Shown piece after piece: positions 45,761-54,249 of a stretch of 64,000 nt of DNA (position 1 is the first letter of the stretch; every line of letters starts with the position of its first letter). Position numbers and translations under genes: made by a program. The stretch is from Palsa-506 sp963836355 (GTDB lineage: Bacteria > Actinomycetota > Actinomycetes > Streptosporangiales > Streptosporangiaceae). The notes below the pieces were generated by a model that was given only the letters and a program-made list of their open reading frames with translations, did not search any database and was not told where the DNA came from. The stretch lies in contig CAWIJO010000002.1 in assembly GCA_963836355.1 (NCBI GenBank), positions 1,364,001 through 1,428,000 of the forward strand, read 5' to 3'.

Positions 45761-45840
45761 CGGACCCGGCCGCGCGGACCCGGACCCGGCCGCGCGGACC
45801 CGGACCCGGCCGCGCGGACCCGGACCCGGCCGCGCGGACC
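45761..45840. repeat. Four 20-bp tandem repeats
   Basis: Four exact units of CGGACCCGGCCGCGCGGACC lie at 45761-45840, with partial units on both sides. They sit in the 380-bp non-coding region (45580-45962) between divergent genes. The rest of that region holds only the ribosome site GAGGAGG before 45963. Confidence 0.95.
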
Positions 45841-45962
45841 CGGACCGGATCGGATGAGCTGACCATTGACCGTTCCCGGAACGGGTATGCATGCGGCAAG
45901 ATCAGCGACATGCTGAATTGACCAGTTATGACACCGATTAGCACATATCCGAGGAGGACAAC

Positions 45963-46616
45963 ATGACCACTGGTACCGGTCCGTACCCAGCTCAGTACCC
46001 GGTTCAGTTCGCCGTCGAGTACCCGGACCGGCAGCTGAACCGGCTGACCTCGTTCTTCCGTATCTTCGTGATCATCCCGATCTCGATCGTGCTGGGCGTC
46101 ATTTCGGGCGGGACCTGGGAGTCAACCGGCGCCCATTCCACCACGGCCTATGGAGGCGCGGCCGCGGGCGGGCTGCTGTTCCTCGGCCCGTTGCTGATGA
46201 TCTTGTTCAGGCAGAAGTACCCGCGGTGGTGGTTCGACTGGAACCTGGAACTGCAGCGGTTTATCAACCGGGTGTGGACCTACCTGGCCCTGATGAACGA
46301 CATCTACCCGTCCACCGACGAACACCAGTGGGTCCATCTCGACTACGCCTATCCGGACGTCGCCAATGACCTGAACCGGTGGCTACCGCTGGTCAAATGG
46401 CTGCTGGCCATCCCGCACTACATCGTGCTGATCTTCCTGGAAATCGCGGCATTCTTCGTGGTGATCGTGGCCTGGTTCGCGATCTTGTTCACCGGGCGCT
46501 ACCCGCAGGGAATGTTCGGCTTCGTCGAGGGCGTGTTCCGCTGGCACAACCGCGTCGCCGCCTACGCGTTCACCCTGGTCACGGACCAGTACCCGCCCTT
46601 CAGCCTGGCGCCATAA
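45963..46616 (+). CDS. DUF4389 membrane protein
   Basis: The 217-residue protein opens with the DUF4389 pattern YPVQFAVEYPDRQLNRLTSFFRIFVIIPISIVLG. Hydrophobic segments lie near residues 30-47, 65-83, 140-160 and 160-175, and it ends FRWHNRVAAYAFTLVTDQYPPFSL, the other family hallmark. Function is unknown. The start has GAGGAGG at the right distance. It is convergent with the dehydrogenase gene, with a gap of 5 bp. The upstream region carries TTGACC (45862-45867), but I cannot pair it with a good -10. Confidence 0.88.
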   Translation: MTTGTGPYPAQYPVQFAVEYPDRQLNRLTSFFRIFVIIPISIVLGVISGGTWESTGAHSTTAYGGAAAGGLLFLGPLLMILFRQKYPRWWFDWNLELQRFINRVWTYLALMNDIYPSTDEHQWVHLDYAYPDVANDLNRWLPLVKWLLAIPHYIVLIFLEIAAFFVVIVAWFAILFTGRYPQGMFGFVEGVFRWHNRVAAYAFTLVTDQYPPFSLAP

Positions 46617-46621
46617 CCCGG

Positions 46622-47620
46622 TCAGGCGATAAGCACCGCGGCGCCGTTGACCCGGTCGGCAGCCAGGTCGGCGAGCGCCCGGTCCGCCTCGGCAAGCGGG
46701 TACCGCGTGATCGTGACCTGCAGCCGCAGCTGCTCGGCCAGCCGGAGGAACTCCTCGGCGTCGCCGCGGGTGTTCGCCGTCACGCTGCGCACGGCGCGCT
46801 CCTGGAACAGGTGCCGCTGGTAATTCAGCGCCGGGATGTCGGTGAGGTGGATGCCGGCGATCGCCAGCGTCCCGCCGCGGTCCAACGCGGCGAGCGCGGG
46901 GAGCACCAGCTGGCCGGCCGGCGCGAAGATGATCGCCGAGTCGAGCGGTTCCGGCGCCGGGTCGAAGGAATCCTGGGCGGACGCGGCGCCCAGCGAGACG
47001 GCCAGCTCACGCCCGGCTGCCGTGCGGGTAAAGACATGCACGACGGCGCCTTCGGCGAGCGCGACCTGCGCGGTCAGGTGCGCCGACCCGCCGAATCCCC
47101 AGATGCCGAGCCGGCCGCCCGGCGGCAGCGCCGCGCGGCGCAGGGCCCGGTACCCGATGATCCCGGCGCACAGCAGCGGCGCCGCCTCGGCGTCGCTGAA
47201 CCCGGCCGGTACCTGGTGCACGTAGGCATCCGCCGCCACCAGGTAGTCGGCATAGCCACCGTTGCGATCCCAGCCGGTGAACACCGATCTGGGGCAGAGG
47301 TTCTCCGTACCGCGCCTGCAGTACCGGCAGGACCCGTCCGTGCCGGCCAGCCAGGCCACCCCCACCCGGTCACCGGGCCGGAACCGGACCGTCCCCGGGC
47401 CGGCCCTGACGACCTCGCCGACGACCTCATGACCGGGCGTGACATCAGCAGCCTTCGGCGGCAGGTCGCCCTCGGCCAGGTGCAGGTCGGTCCGGCAGAC
47501 GCCGCAGCACAGCACCCGGATCAGCAGCTCGCCCTGGCCAGGCTCCGGCCTGGCCCGCTCGATCAGCCGAACCGGTTCAGTCGCCACCGGCCCCGGCTGG
47601 TGCACCACCCACGCCCGCAT
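46622..47620 (-). CDS. Zinc-dependent alcohol dehydrogenase (AdhP/AdhA-like)
   Basis: The 332-residue medium-chain dehydrogenase has the catalytic zinc ligands Cys39 (CGVCRTDLH) and His64 (GHEVVG), and the NAD(P)-binding WGFGGSAHLTAQVAL. It continues as in the actinobacterial AdhA group (LLCAGIIGYRALRRAALPPGGRLG, NYQRHLFQERAVRSVTANTR). The structural zinc site has three Cys (98, 101, 109), but the first of the usual four is Asp95 (GTDGSCRYC). Substrates are likely primary alcohols or aldehydes. Confidence 0.87.
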   Translation of the reverse strand: MRAWVVHQPGPVATEPVRLIERARPEPGQGELLIRVLCCGVCRTDLHLAEGDLPPKAADVTPGHEVVGEVVRAGPGTVRFRPGDRVGVAWLAGTDGSCRYCRRGTENLCPRSVFTGWDRNGGYADYLVAADAYVHQVPAGFSDAEAAPLLCAGIIGYRALRRAALPPGGRLGIWGFGGSAHLTAQVALAEGAVVHVFTRTAAGRELAVSLGAASAQDSFDPAPEPLDSAIIFAPAGQLVLPALAALDRGGTLAIAGIHLTDIPALNYQRHLFQERAVRSVTANTRGDAEEFLRLAEQLRLQVTITRYPLAEADRALADLAADRVNGAAVLIA

Positions 47621-47690
47621 GGCCCCAGGCTAAACCCCGGGACCGCAACCCCGGGACCGCAGTCAGCCATCGGCAGCCAGGGCCGGGACC

Positions 47691-49118
47691 TCACGCCGCC
47701 AACGGCAGCCAGACCTTGAACCTGGTGTCGCCAGGGACCGACTCGACCCGCAGGTCCCCGTGGTGCTTGTTCACCACGATGCGCCAGGAGATGTCCAGCC
47801 CGAGCCCGGTCCCCTCACCGACCGGCTTGGTGGTGAAGAACGGCTCGAAGATCCGCTGCTGGATTTCTTCCGGCACGCCGGGGCCGGTGTCGCCGAACTC
47901 GACCAGCACCCGGTCCCGGTCCAGGCAGGTGCGAACAGTCAGCGTGCCGGTGCCCACCATCGCGGCGACCGCGTTGTCAATCAGGTTCGTCCATACCTGG
48001 TTGAGCTCACCGGCGTAGGCGGGTACCCCGGGCAGGGTCCGGGCGTAGTCCTTGACCACCCGGATCCCCTTGCCGATTTTGGCGCTGAGCATCAGCAGGG
48101 TGCTGTCCAGCAGATCGTGCACATCAACCGTCTGATAGGGCGCCCGGTCCAGCTGGGAGTACTGCCGGGCCGCCGCGACGAGGGTGGAGATCCGGGTGGT
48201 CGAGTCCTCGATCTCGGCCATCAGCAGCTCAGTCTCGACCGTGTAGGCCAGCCACCGCAGCGCCCCGGCCAGGTACGCCGGGTCGACGACATCGGCGACA
48301 TGGTCCAGCCAGCCGGTGTCCAGGCCGCCTTGCACGAAGAGCGGGGCAATATTCCAGCCTTCGGTAACCTCGTGGTCGTCCAGCCAGTCGCTGATCGCGT
48401 CCTCCCGGTCGGACGCCTCGATCGGATCCAGCGCGGGCGCCTTCGGGACCCGGTCGGCGGCCTCTTCCTGCAGCCGGATCAGCTGCCCGAGCGCCACCCG
48501 GTCGTACTGCCCGTCCGCGATCATGGCCAGCTTGTGCCGCATCCCGGCGACTCGCTCGCGCAGCGCGGCGGTGGCGCTGACCGCGGCCGCGGCCGGGTTG
48601 TTGAGCTCGTGCGTCAGGCCGGCCGAAAGCGAGCCGAGCGCCAGTAGCCGCTCCCGCTGGCCGATGATCTGCTGGGCGTTCTGGAAGTTGAAGAACAGCC
48701 CCTCCAGCAGATGCAGCGCCATCGGGAACCATTGATGGATCATCTGCGTGTAGGCGACCGCGCTCATCACGAACAGCCTGGATGGCTCGGGGACCCGCAG
48801 CGTAGCCGTGTACACCTGCGGCACCTGGTCGCCGAGGAATGCCTGGAAGCCGCCGGCGTATACGCCGGCCTGCGACGAGCGGACCAGCTCCACGTCATCG
48901 CCGCCGACATTGCGGGACAGCACGAGCGTGCCGTCCAGCAGCACGTAGCAGCACTCGGCCGGCTCGCCCTCGGCGAAGATCAGCCCCGGCTGGTACTGCT
49001 TGACCTCCCCTTCCCGGCACAGCCAGGCCAGCTGCTCGTCGGTCAGGCCCTCGAAGAGGAACAGCGTACGCAGCTCATCGGCGCTGCACGATCCCGTTTT
49101 ACCTGGTGTTGTTGTCAT
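47691..49118 (-). CDS. Sensor histidine kinase with cyclic-nucleotide-binding-like domain
   Basis: The 475-residue protein has an N-terminal cNMP-binding fold (about 20-130, LFLFEGLTDEQLAWL ... YQPGLIFAEGEPAECCYVLLDGTLVLSR). Then comes a His-box (SLSAGLTHELNNPAAA, His170), a long helical insert, and a HATPase domain with NLIDNAVAAM, DTGPGVPEEIQ and GTGLGLDISWRI. It has no membrane helix. It overlaps the downstream end of the receiver/reductase gene by 4 bp (ATGA), so the two are coupled and very likely a cognate pair: the kinase phosphorylating the receiver domain. What ligand the cNMP-fold binds is not shown. Confidence 0.88.
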   Translation of the reverse strand: MTTTPGKTGSCSADELRTLFLFEGLTDEQLAWLCREGEVKQYQPGLIFAEGEPAECCYVLLDGTLVLSRNVGGDDVELVRSSQAGVYAGGFQAFLGDQVPQVYTATLRVPEPSRLFVMSAVAYTQMIHQWFPMALHLLEGLFFNFQNAQQIIGQRERLLALGSLSAGLTHELNNPAAAAVSATAALRERVAGMRHKLAMIADGQYDRVALGQLIRLQEEAADRVPKAPALDPIEASDREDAISDWLDDHEVTEGWNIAPLFVQGGLDTGWLDHVADVVDPAYLAGALRWLAYTVETELLMAEIEDSTTRISTLVAAARQYSQLDRAPYQTVDVHDLLDSTLLMLSAKIGKGIRVVKDYARTLPGVPAYAGELNQVWTNLIDNAVAAMVGTGTLTVRTCLDRDRVLVEFGDTGPGVPEEIQQRIFEPFFTTKPVGEGTGLGLDISWRIVVNKHHGDLRVESVPGDTRFKVWLPLAA

Positions 49119-50839
49119 GGCTTCTCCAGGTAGCGGTGCACTAGCATGACGGCCATCGCGCCCTCGCCGACGGCGGACGCAACGCGCTTGGCGGACTCCG
49201 CCCGCGCGTCGCCGGCCACGAACACGCCTGGCACGCTGGTCTCCAGGTGATACGGCGCGCGGTCCGGCATCCAGCCGGCCGAACGCTGCCCGTCGGCTGT
49301 CAGGTCCGGGCCAGCCAGCACGAAGCCGCGCGAATCCCGCGCCACCACGCCGTCCAGCCAGTCGGTAAGCGGCGCGGCGCCGATGAACACGAACAGCAAC
49401 TGCGCGTCGACGGTTTCGGTGGTGCCGGCCGCGCTGTCGGCCAGGGTCAGCTTCTGCAGATGGTCACCGCCGTCCGCAGCCACCACGTCGGTGCAGGTCC
49501 TGACCTTGATCGACGGGATGCCGGCGATCTGCTGGATGAGGTAATACGACATCGAGCTTTCCAGCGACCGCCCGCGGACCAGCAGCGTCACCGAGCGGGC
49601 ATGCCGGGACAGGTAAACCGCGGCCTGGCCGGCCGAGTTGGCGCCGCCAACGATGAACACGTCCTGCCCCACGCAGGTCGCCGCCTCGGTCAGCGTGGAG
49701 CCGTAGTAGACGCCGCGGCCGGTCAGCTCATCCAGCCCTGGCGCATTCAGCTGCCGGTAGGACACCCCGGTAGCCAGGATCACCGTGTGCGCGTCGACCC
49801 GGCTGCCGTCGGCGAACCGGACACCGCGGGCCGGGCCGTTGATCTCCAGGCCGACCACGTCGCGCGCGGTGAGCACCTCCGCGCCGAACTTGGCGGCCTG
49901 CCGGCGGGCCCGGTCGGTCAGCTGCGCGCCGGATACCCCGTCCGGGAAACCGAGATAGTTCTCGATCCGCGAGCTCTGCCCCGCCTGGCCGCCGGTGGCG
50001 GTCCGCTCGACGAGCACGGTGCGCAGCCCCTCGGACGCGCCGTACACGGCCGCGCCGAGGCCGGCCGGGCCGCCGCCGATCACGATCAGGTCGTAGAACT
50101 CCTTGGACGGCGTGGTGGCCAGGCCCACCTTGTCCGCCAGCTCGGCATCGGCGGGCTCCACCAGCACGTCGCCGTCGGCCGTGATCACGACCGGCAGCGC
50201 GAGCCCGTCGGCGCCGGCCGCGGCGAGCAGCCGCTGGCCCTCCGGCTCGTCGGTGGAGTACCAGCGGTACGGCACCTGGTTGCGGGCCAGGAACTCGCGG
50301 ACCCCGGACGACCGGGCCGACCAGCGGTGACCGACCACCTTGGTCTCCGGCACCGGCCGGTAATCGGAGGCCAGCCAGGTCTCCAGCATGGCGTCCACCA
50401 CCGGGTAGAGCTTCTCCTCCGGCGGGTCCCAGGGCTTCAGCAGGTAATGATCGAGATCGATGACGTTGATCGCGTCGATCGCCGCGCCGGTGTCGGCGTA
50501 CGCGGTCAGCAGCACCCGCCGCGCCCCGGGGTACACGTCCATCGCCTGCTCGAGGAACTCGATGCCGTTCATCTGCGGCATTCTGTAGTCGGCCAGGATC
50601 ACCGCAACCAGGTCCCCGCGCAGCTTCAGCTGCCGGAGCGCGTCCAGCGCCGCCCCGCCGGACTCAGCCCGCACGATCCGGTGGGTCTCGCCATAGCGGC
50701 GGCGCAGATCCCGGGCCACCGCGCGGGACACGCCGGGATCGTCGTCGACGGTCACGATCGCGGTACGCGCCGGGGCCGGCCGGTCGTTGTCCGCCGGGGC
50801 CGGCCGGTCGTTGTCCGTAGCTGCGAAAGAGGGCGGCAT
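49115..50839 (-). CDS. Response-regulator receiver fused to thioredoxin-reductase-like oxidoreductase
   Basis: The 574-residue protein begins with a 24-base repeat (DNDRPAPA twice) and then a receiver domain with Asp33/Asp34, phospho-acceptor Asp84 (ILADYRMPQMNG), Thr112 and Lys135. A glutaredoxin-like linker (about 168-248) follows, then a two-domain flavoprotein: FAD site VIGGGPAGLGAAVYGASEG, NAD(P) site DVFIVGGANSAGQAAVYLS, and C-terminal GVFVAGDARAESAKRVASAVGEGA. The usual CxxC redox pair of TrxR is not present (AATCVGQDV has one Cys). It is the first gene of a coupled pair with the kinase. Phosphorylation probably controls flavin-dependent redox output. Confidence 0.88.
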   Translation of the reverse strand: MPPSFAATDNDRPAPADNDRPAPARTAIVTVDDDPGVSRAVARDLRRRYGETHRIVRAESGGAALDALRQLKLRGDLVAVILADYRMPQMNGIEFLEQAMDVYPGARRVLLTAYADTGAAIDAINVIDLDHYLLKPWDPPEEKLYPVVDAMLETWLASDYRPVPETKVVGHRWSARSSGVREFLARNQVPYRWYSTDEPEGQRLLAAAGADGLALPVVITADGDVLVEPADAELADKVGLATTPSKEFYDLIVIGGGPAGLGAAVYGASEGLRTVLVERTATGGQAGQSSRIENYLGFPDGVSGAQLTDRARRQAAKFGAEVLTARDVVGLEINGPARGVRFADGSRVDAHTVILATGVSYRQLNAPGLDELTGRGVYYGSTLTEAATCVGQDVFIVGGANSAGQAAVYLSRHARSVTLLVRGRSLESSMSYYLIQQIAGIPSIKVRTCTDVVAADGGDHLQKLTLADSAAGTTETVDAQLLFVFIGAAPLTDWLDGVVARDSRGFVLAGPDLTADGQRSAGWMPDRAPYHLETSVPGVFVAGDARAESAKRVASAVGEGAMAVMLVHRYLEKP

Positions 50840-50879
50840 AGGCCCATCGTAGGTAATCCCGGCGTGATGTCATGGCGGG

Positions 50880-52049
50880 GTGAACCGACCACTGCTGAAC
50901 CGTCGCCTCGCCGGGCTGGGCACCACGATCTTCGCCGAGATGTCGGCGCTCGCGCTCACCACCGGATCCGTCAACCTCGGCCAGGGGTTCCCGGACACCG
51001 ACGGGCCGCCGGAGATCGCCCGGGCCGCGGCGGACGCGATCATGACCGGGCGCGGCAACCAGTATCCGCCCGGCCCCGGCGTGCCCGAGCTGCGCCGCGC
51101 CATCGCCGAGCACCAGCAGCGCTTCTACGGCCTGGCCGTCGACCCGGACACCGAGGTGCTGGTAACCGCGGGCGCGACCGAGGCCGTCGCGGCGGCGCTG
51201 CTGGCGCTGGTCGAGCCGGGTGACGAGGTAATCGCCTTCGAGCCGTACTACGACTCCTACGCGGCCTGCATCGCGATGGCAGGCGGCGTCCGGATCCCGG
51301 TCACGCTGCGGCCGCCGGGTTTCCGGCCGGATCTGGACGCGCTGGCCGCCGCGATCACCCCGCGCACCCGGCTGATCCTGCTCAACTCGCCGCACAATCC
51401 GACCGGGTCCGTGTTCAGCCGCGCCGAGCTGACCGCGATCGCCGCGCTGGCCTGTGAGCGCGACCTGCTCGTTGTCACCGACGAGGTCTACGAGCACATG
51501 GTGTTCGACGGCGAGCACGTACCGATCGCCACGCTGCCCGGGATGCGCGAGCGAACAGCGACGATCAGCTCGGCGGGCAAGACCTTCTCCTTCACCGGCT
51601 GGAAAATCGGCTGGGTGACCGCCCCGGCCGAGCTGGTCACCGCCGTCCGCACCGTCAAGCAGTTCCTGACCTATGTCAATGGCGGGCCGTTCCAGTACGC
51701 GATCGCCGCGGGCCTGGGCATGCCGGACGCCTACTTCGCCGGCCTCAGCGCGGACCTGCGGGTGAAGCGGGACCTGCTCTGCGCGGGTCTGGCCGAGGCC
51801 GGGTTCACCGTGTACCGGCCCGCCGCCACCTACTTCGTCACAACCGACATCCGTCGGCTCGGGGCAGCCGACGGGGTGGAATTCTGCCGGGACCTGCCGC
51901 ACCGGGCCGGCGTGGTCGCGATCCCGAGCGCCGTGTTCTACGACGACGCCGAGGCGGGCCGGACCCAGGTACGGTTCGCGTTCTGCAAGCAGCCGGAGGT
52001 GCTGCGGGAGGCGCTGGCCCGGCTGGCCAAGGCGCAGCCGGGCAGCTGA
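50880..52049 (+). CDS. Class I/II aminotransferase (DapC/kynurenine-aminotransferase-like)
   Basis: The 389-residue PLP enzyme starts at a GTG (NRPLLNRRLAGLGTTIFAEM) and has GSVNLGQGFPDTDGPPEI, VTAGATEAVAAALLALV, EPYYDSYAACIAMAGG, LNSPHNPTGSVF, TDEVYEHMVFDGEH and the Schiff-base Lys in SAGKTFSFTGWKIGW. This layout fits N-succinyldiaminopimelate aminotransferase of lysine synthesis or the related kynurenine/methionine transaminases; I cannot choose between them from motifs alone. It is divergent from the receiver/reductase gene with only 40 bp between. Confidence 0.85.
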   Translation: MNRPLLNRRLAGLGTTIFAEMSALALTTGSVNLGQGFPDTDGPPEIARAAADAIMTGRGNQYPPGPGVPELRRAIAEHQQRFYGLAVDPDTEVLVTAGATEAVAAALLALVEPGDEVIAFEPYYDSYAACIAMAGGVRIPVTLRPPGFRPDLDALAAAITPRTRLILLNSPHNPTGSVFSRAELTAIAALACERDLLVVTDEVYEHMVFDGEHVPIATLPGMRERTATISSAGKTFSFTGWKIGWVTAPAELVTAVRTVKQFLTYVNGGPFQYAIAAGLGMPDAYFAGLSADLRVKRDLLCAGLAEAGFTVYRPAATYFVTTDIRRLGAADGVEFCRDLPHRAGVVAIPSAVFYDDAEAGRTQVRFAFCKQPEVLREALARLAKAQPGS

Positions 52050-52241
52050 CCGGCGGCTGGCCGGCCGCAGGCAACGAACCCGGGGGTGGTGGCCGGGCAG
52101 CAGGCAGTCAAGGGCCATTATTAACGGATTGGCCCGGGCCGGCCCGCACCGCCGCTCGCAGTCCCCGCGGACGTGCCGCTGCGCCTGATGCATCACGTTT
52201 CTGCTGACAATTACCTATTTGACTGAGAAACCAGCGCTTAT

Positions 52242-53381
52242 GTGCTTGCCTTTTTCGTGGGGTTACCCGCACCCCGCCGCGCGATGGTCCGGGGGGACAT
52301 GTTGCAAGGCAAGGCAGCAGGAGCAGTCCCGTCGTCAGTGCCCGTGGCTGCCGGCGGGAACGCCCATGGGTCCGGCGGGAACGCCCATGGGTCCGGCGGG
52401 AACGCCCATGGGTCCGGCGGGAACGCCCATGCGGGCAGCGAGAACGCCCCTGGAGCAGCCGATCCAGCCTGGACCAAGGCCCTGGCCGTGGTGCTCATCC
52501 TGGCCGTCGTCGTCGCGGCTGGCGTCTCGCTGGCGGTCGTGCGGTCAGTGCCGGGCGCTGGCCCGGGTGCCCGCGGCGAGCCCGCCGCCAGCCGGGCCGT
52601 CTCGCCCGGCGGCATCGGCTCGGCGGCGGTTGCCCGCGCTGCGGCAGTGGCCTGGGTAGAAGAGCAGGTCAGCAGGTCTGCCGTGGTGTCCTGCGACCCG
52701 GCCATGTGCCTCGCCCTGCGGACCGGCGGCTTCCCGGCAACAAGCCTGATGCCGCTGGGCCCGGCCGCGGCCAGCCCGCTGGGGTCGAGCGTCGTCGTCG
52801 TGACGGCGGCGCTGCGGAACCAATTCGGCCCGCGGCTGGTCACCGTCTACGCGCCGGTTGTCATCGCCAGCTTCGGCGGCGGCCCGGCGCGCGTCGACAT
52901 CAGGGCGTACGCGGCAGGCAGCGCCGCTGCCTACCGCACGGCGCTGGCCGCCGACCTCGCCGCGCGCCAGGCCGCCGGGCGGCGGCTGCTCGGCGGCGCG
53001 CACATCACCGCCTCGGCGGCGGCCCGCCGGGATCTGGCCGCCGGGACGGTTGACTCCCGGCTGCTGATCACGCTCTCGGCGCTGGCCGCCAGGCACGACG
53101 TCCGTGTCGTGGCCTTCGGCGGCGCGGACCCGCACGGCGATCCGCGCCTGCCGGTGCGGTCCGCTGAGCTGGCCATGCCGCGCGGCGCCGAGGCAGCAGG
53201 CGCCACGGCGCGCGCCGCATACCTGCAGTCGGTGCTGGCGTTCCTGCACGCGCAGCGGTTGCCGGTGCTTGTCGCCAGGACCCGGCTAGCGCGCGCGGCC
53301 GGCACCGCGGTGCTGCAGATCGGCTTCGCCGCGCCCGCTCCACTGGGACTACTGCAAATGCACTTGGGCTACTGGAAATGA
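52242..53381 (+). CDS. Membrane-anchored protein of unknown function, head of the sortase operon
   Basis: The 379-residue product has an N-terminal cytoplasmic part with GGNAHGS repeats (about 38-66) and one membrane helix (about 79-101, ALAVVLILAVVVAAGVSLAVV). An extracytoplasmic Ala-rich domain follows with VSCDPAMCLAL, FGPRLVTVYAPVVIASFG and TVDSRLLITLSALAARHDVRV. No family is recognised. The GTG at 52242 is the longest start; ATG at 52287 or 52299 is also possible. It ends 7 bp before the DUF4397 gene and should be co-transcribed with it and the sortase. Confidence 0.7.
   Translation: MLAFFVGLPAPRRAMVRGDMLQGKAAGAVPSSVPVAAGGNAHGSGGNAHGSGGNAHGSGGNAHAGSENAPGAADPAWTKALAVVLILAVVVAAGVSLAVVRSVPGAGPGARGEPAASRAVSPGGIGSAAVARAAAVAWVEEQVSRSAVVSCDPAMCLALRTGGFPATSLMPLGPAAASPLGSSVVVVTAALRNQFGPRLVTVYAPVVIASFGGGPARVDIRAYAAGSAAAYRTALAADLAARQAAGRRLLGGAHITASAAARRDLAAGTVDSRLLITLSALAARHDVRVVAFGGADPHGDPRLPVRSAELAMPRGAEAAGATARAAYLQSVLAFLHAQRLPVLVARTRLARAAGTAVLQIGFAAPAPLGLLQMHLGYWK
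52353..52431. repeat. Three and a half 21-bp tandem repeats
   Basis: Three full units of GGCGGGAACGCCCATGGGTCC (52353-52415) and a partial fourth encode GGNAHGS in the cytoplasmic part of the membrane protein. The frame is kept. Confidence 0.95.
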
Positions 53382-53388
53382 GAGAAAA

Positions 53389-54249
53389 ATGACACGATCG
53401 GAAAGCGCCGGGAAGCTGGCCAAGCTATTGGTCGTACTCGGGCTGGCATTCGGCACGATCGGGCTCGCCATCCCGGCCGCCAGCGCGGCCCGGACCGTGG
53501 GGTGGCTGCGGCTAGCCCACCTGTCGCCCAATACTCCGGCCGTGGACGTCTACCTGTACTCGTTTGGCGATCCATCGGCCCGGGTCGTGCTCAGGAACGT
53601 CAGCTACGGCACGGTGTCGAGCTATCAGCGGGTCCCGACTGGTGAGTACACCGTGGCGATGCGGACGCCCGGCGCCACCGCGAAATCCAAGCCGGTGCTG
53701 TCCACCACCGTGAACGTGGCCAGCGGCGGCGCCTACACGGTGGCCGGCATGGGCCCGGCGTCCGGCCTCCAGCTGCAGGTGCTGCGGGACCGGCTGCGGA
53801 CGCCGCGGGGCAAGGCGCTGGTCCGGGTCATCCAGGCGTCGATGCACCAGGCCGCGGTGTCCGTCAGCGCCGGCCAGAATGTCCTCGGCCGCAAGCTGAA
53901 GTTCACCACGGTGACCGGCTACCAGGCCGTCAAGCCGGGCGACCTGACCGTGCGCGCCGTCGGCGAGTCCGAGCACGGGTCGGACATGTTCATGCTGGAC
54001 GCCAACACCATCTATACCGTCGTCGTGATGGATGACGCGGGCGAGCTCAAGGTGACCTGCCTGATGGACTCCTCCGGCAGCAAGGTCATCCCGAACGGCA
54101 ATGTCGACATGGGCTTCGGTGGCGCGGCGCCGCGGCCCGGCGCCCCGCTGCTGCCGTGGCTGGCCGCCGCCGCGGCCGGGTTGCTCGCCGCCGTCGGCGG
54201 GCTGCTGCGGCTGCACGGCCGCCGTCGGCCTGCCTCGCATGCGCGCTGA
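53389..54249 (+). CDS. DUF4397 secreted, C-terminally anchored protein
   Basis: The 286-residue product has a signal peptide (about 1-31, ending IPAASAA). Two DUF4397 beta-rich repeats follow (VGWLRLAHLSPNTPAVDVYLYSFG ... and KALVRVIQASMHQAAVSVSAGQN ...). A C-terminal hydrophobic helix (LLPWLAAAAAGLLAAVGGLL) is followed by basic residues. The end resembles a surface-anchor region without a clear LPxTG. It sits between a membrane protein gene and a class F sortase, whose start it overlaps, a pairing seen in other actinobacteria. The sortase is probably its partner. Confidence 0.87.
   Translation: MTRSESAGKLAKLLVVLGLAFGTIGLAIPAASAARTVGWLRLAHLSPNTPAVDVYLYSFGDPSARVVLRNVSYGTVSSYQRVPTGEYTVAMRTPGATAKSKPVLSTTVNVASGGAYTVAGMGPASGLQLQVLRDRLRTPRGKALVRVIQASMHQAAVSVSAGQNVLGRKLKFTTVTGYQAVKPGDLTVRAVGESEHGSDMFMLDANTIYTVVVMDDAGELKVTCLMDSSGSKVIPNGNVDMGFGGAAPRPGAPLLPWLAAAAAGLLAAVGGLLRLHGRRRPASHAR

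Noticed and set aside
45862..45895. A TTGACC box before the DUF4389 gene as a promoter
   Set aside because: No acceptable -10 element lies at 16-19 bp; only a short palindrome GTTCCCGGAAC follows.
49247..51223. A 658-codon plus-strand frame opposite the receiver/reductase gene
   Set aside because: Antisense shadow; it also runs into the aminotransferase gene in the wrong frame.
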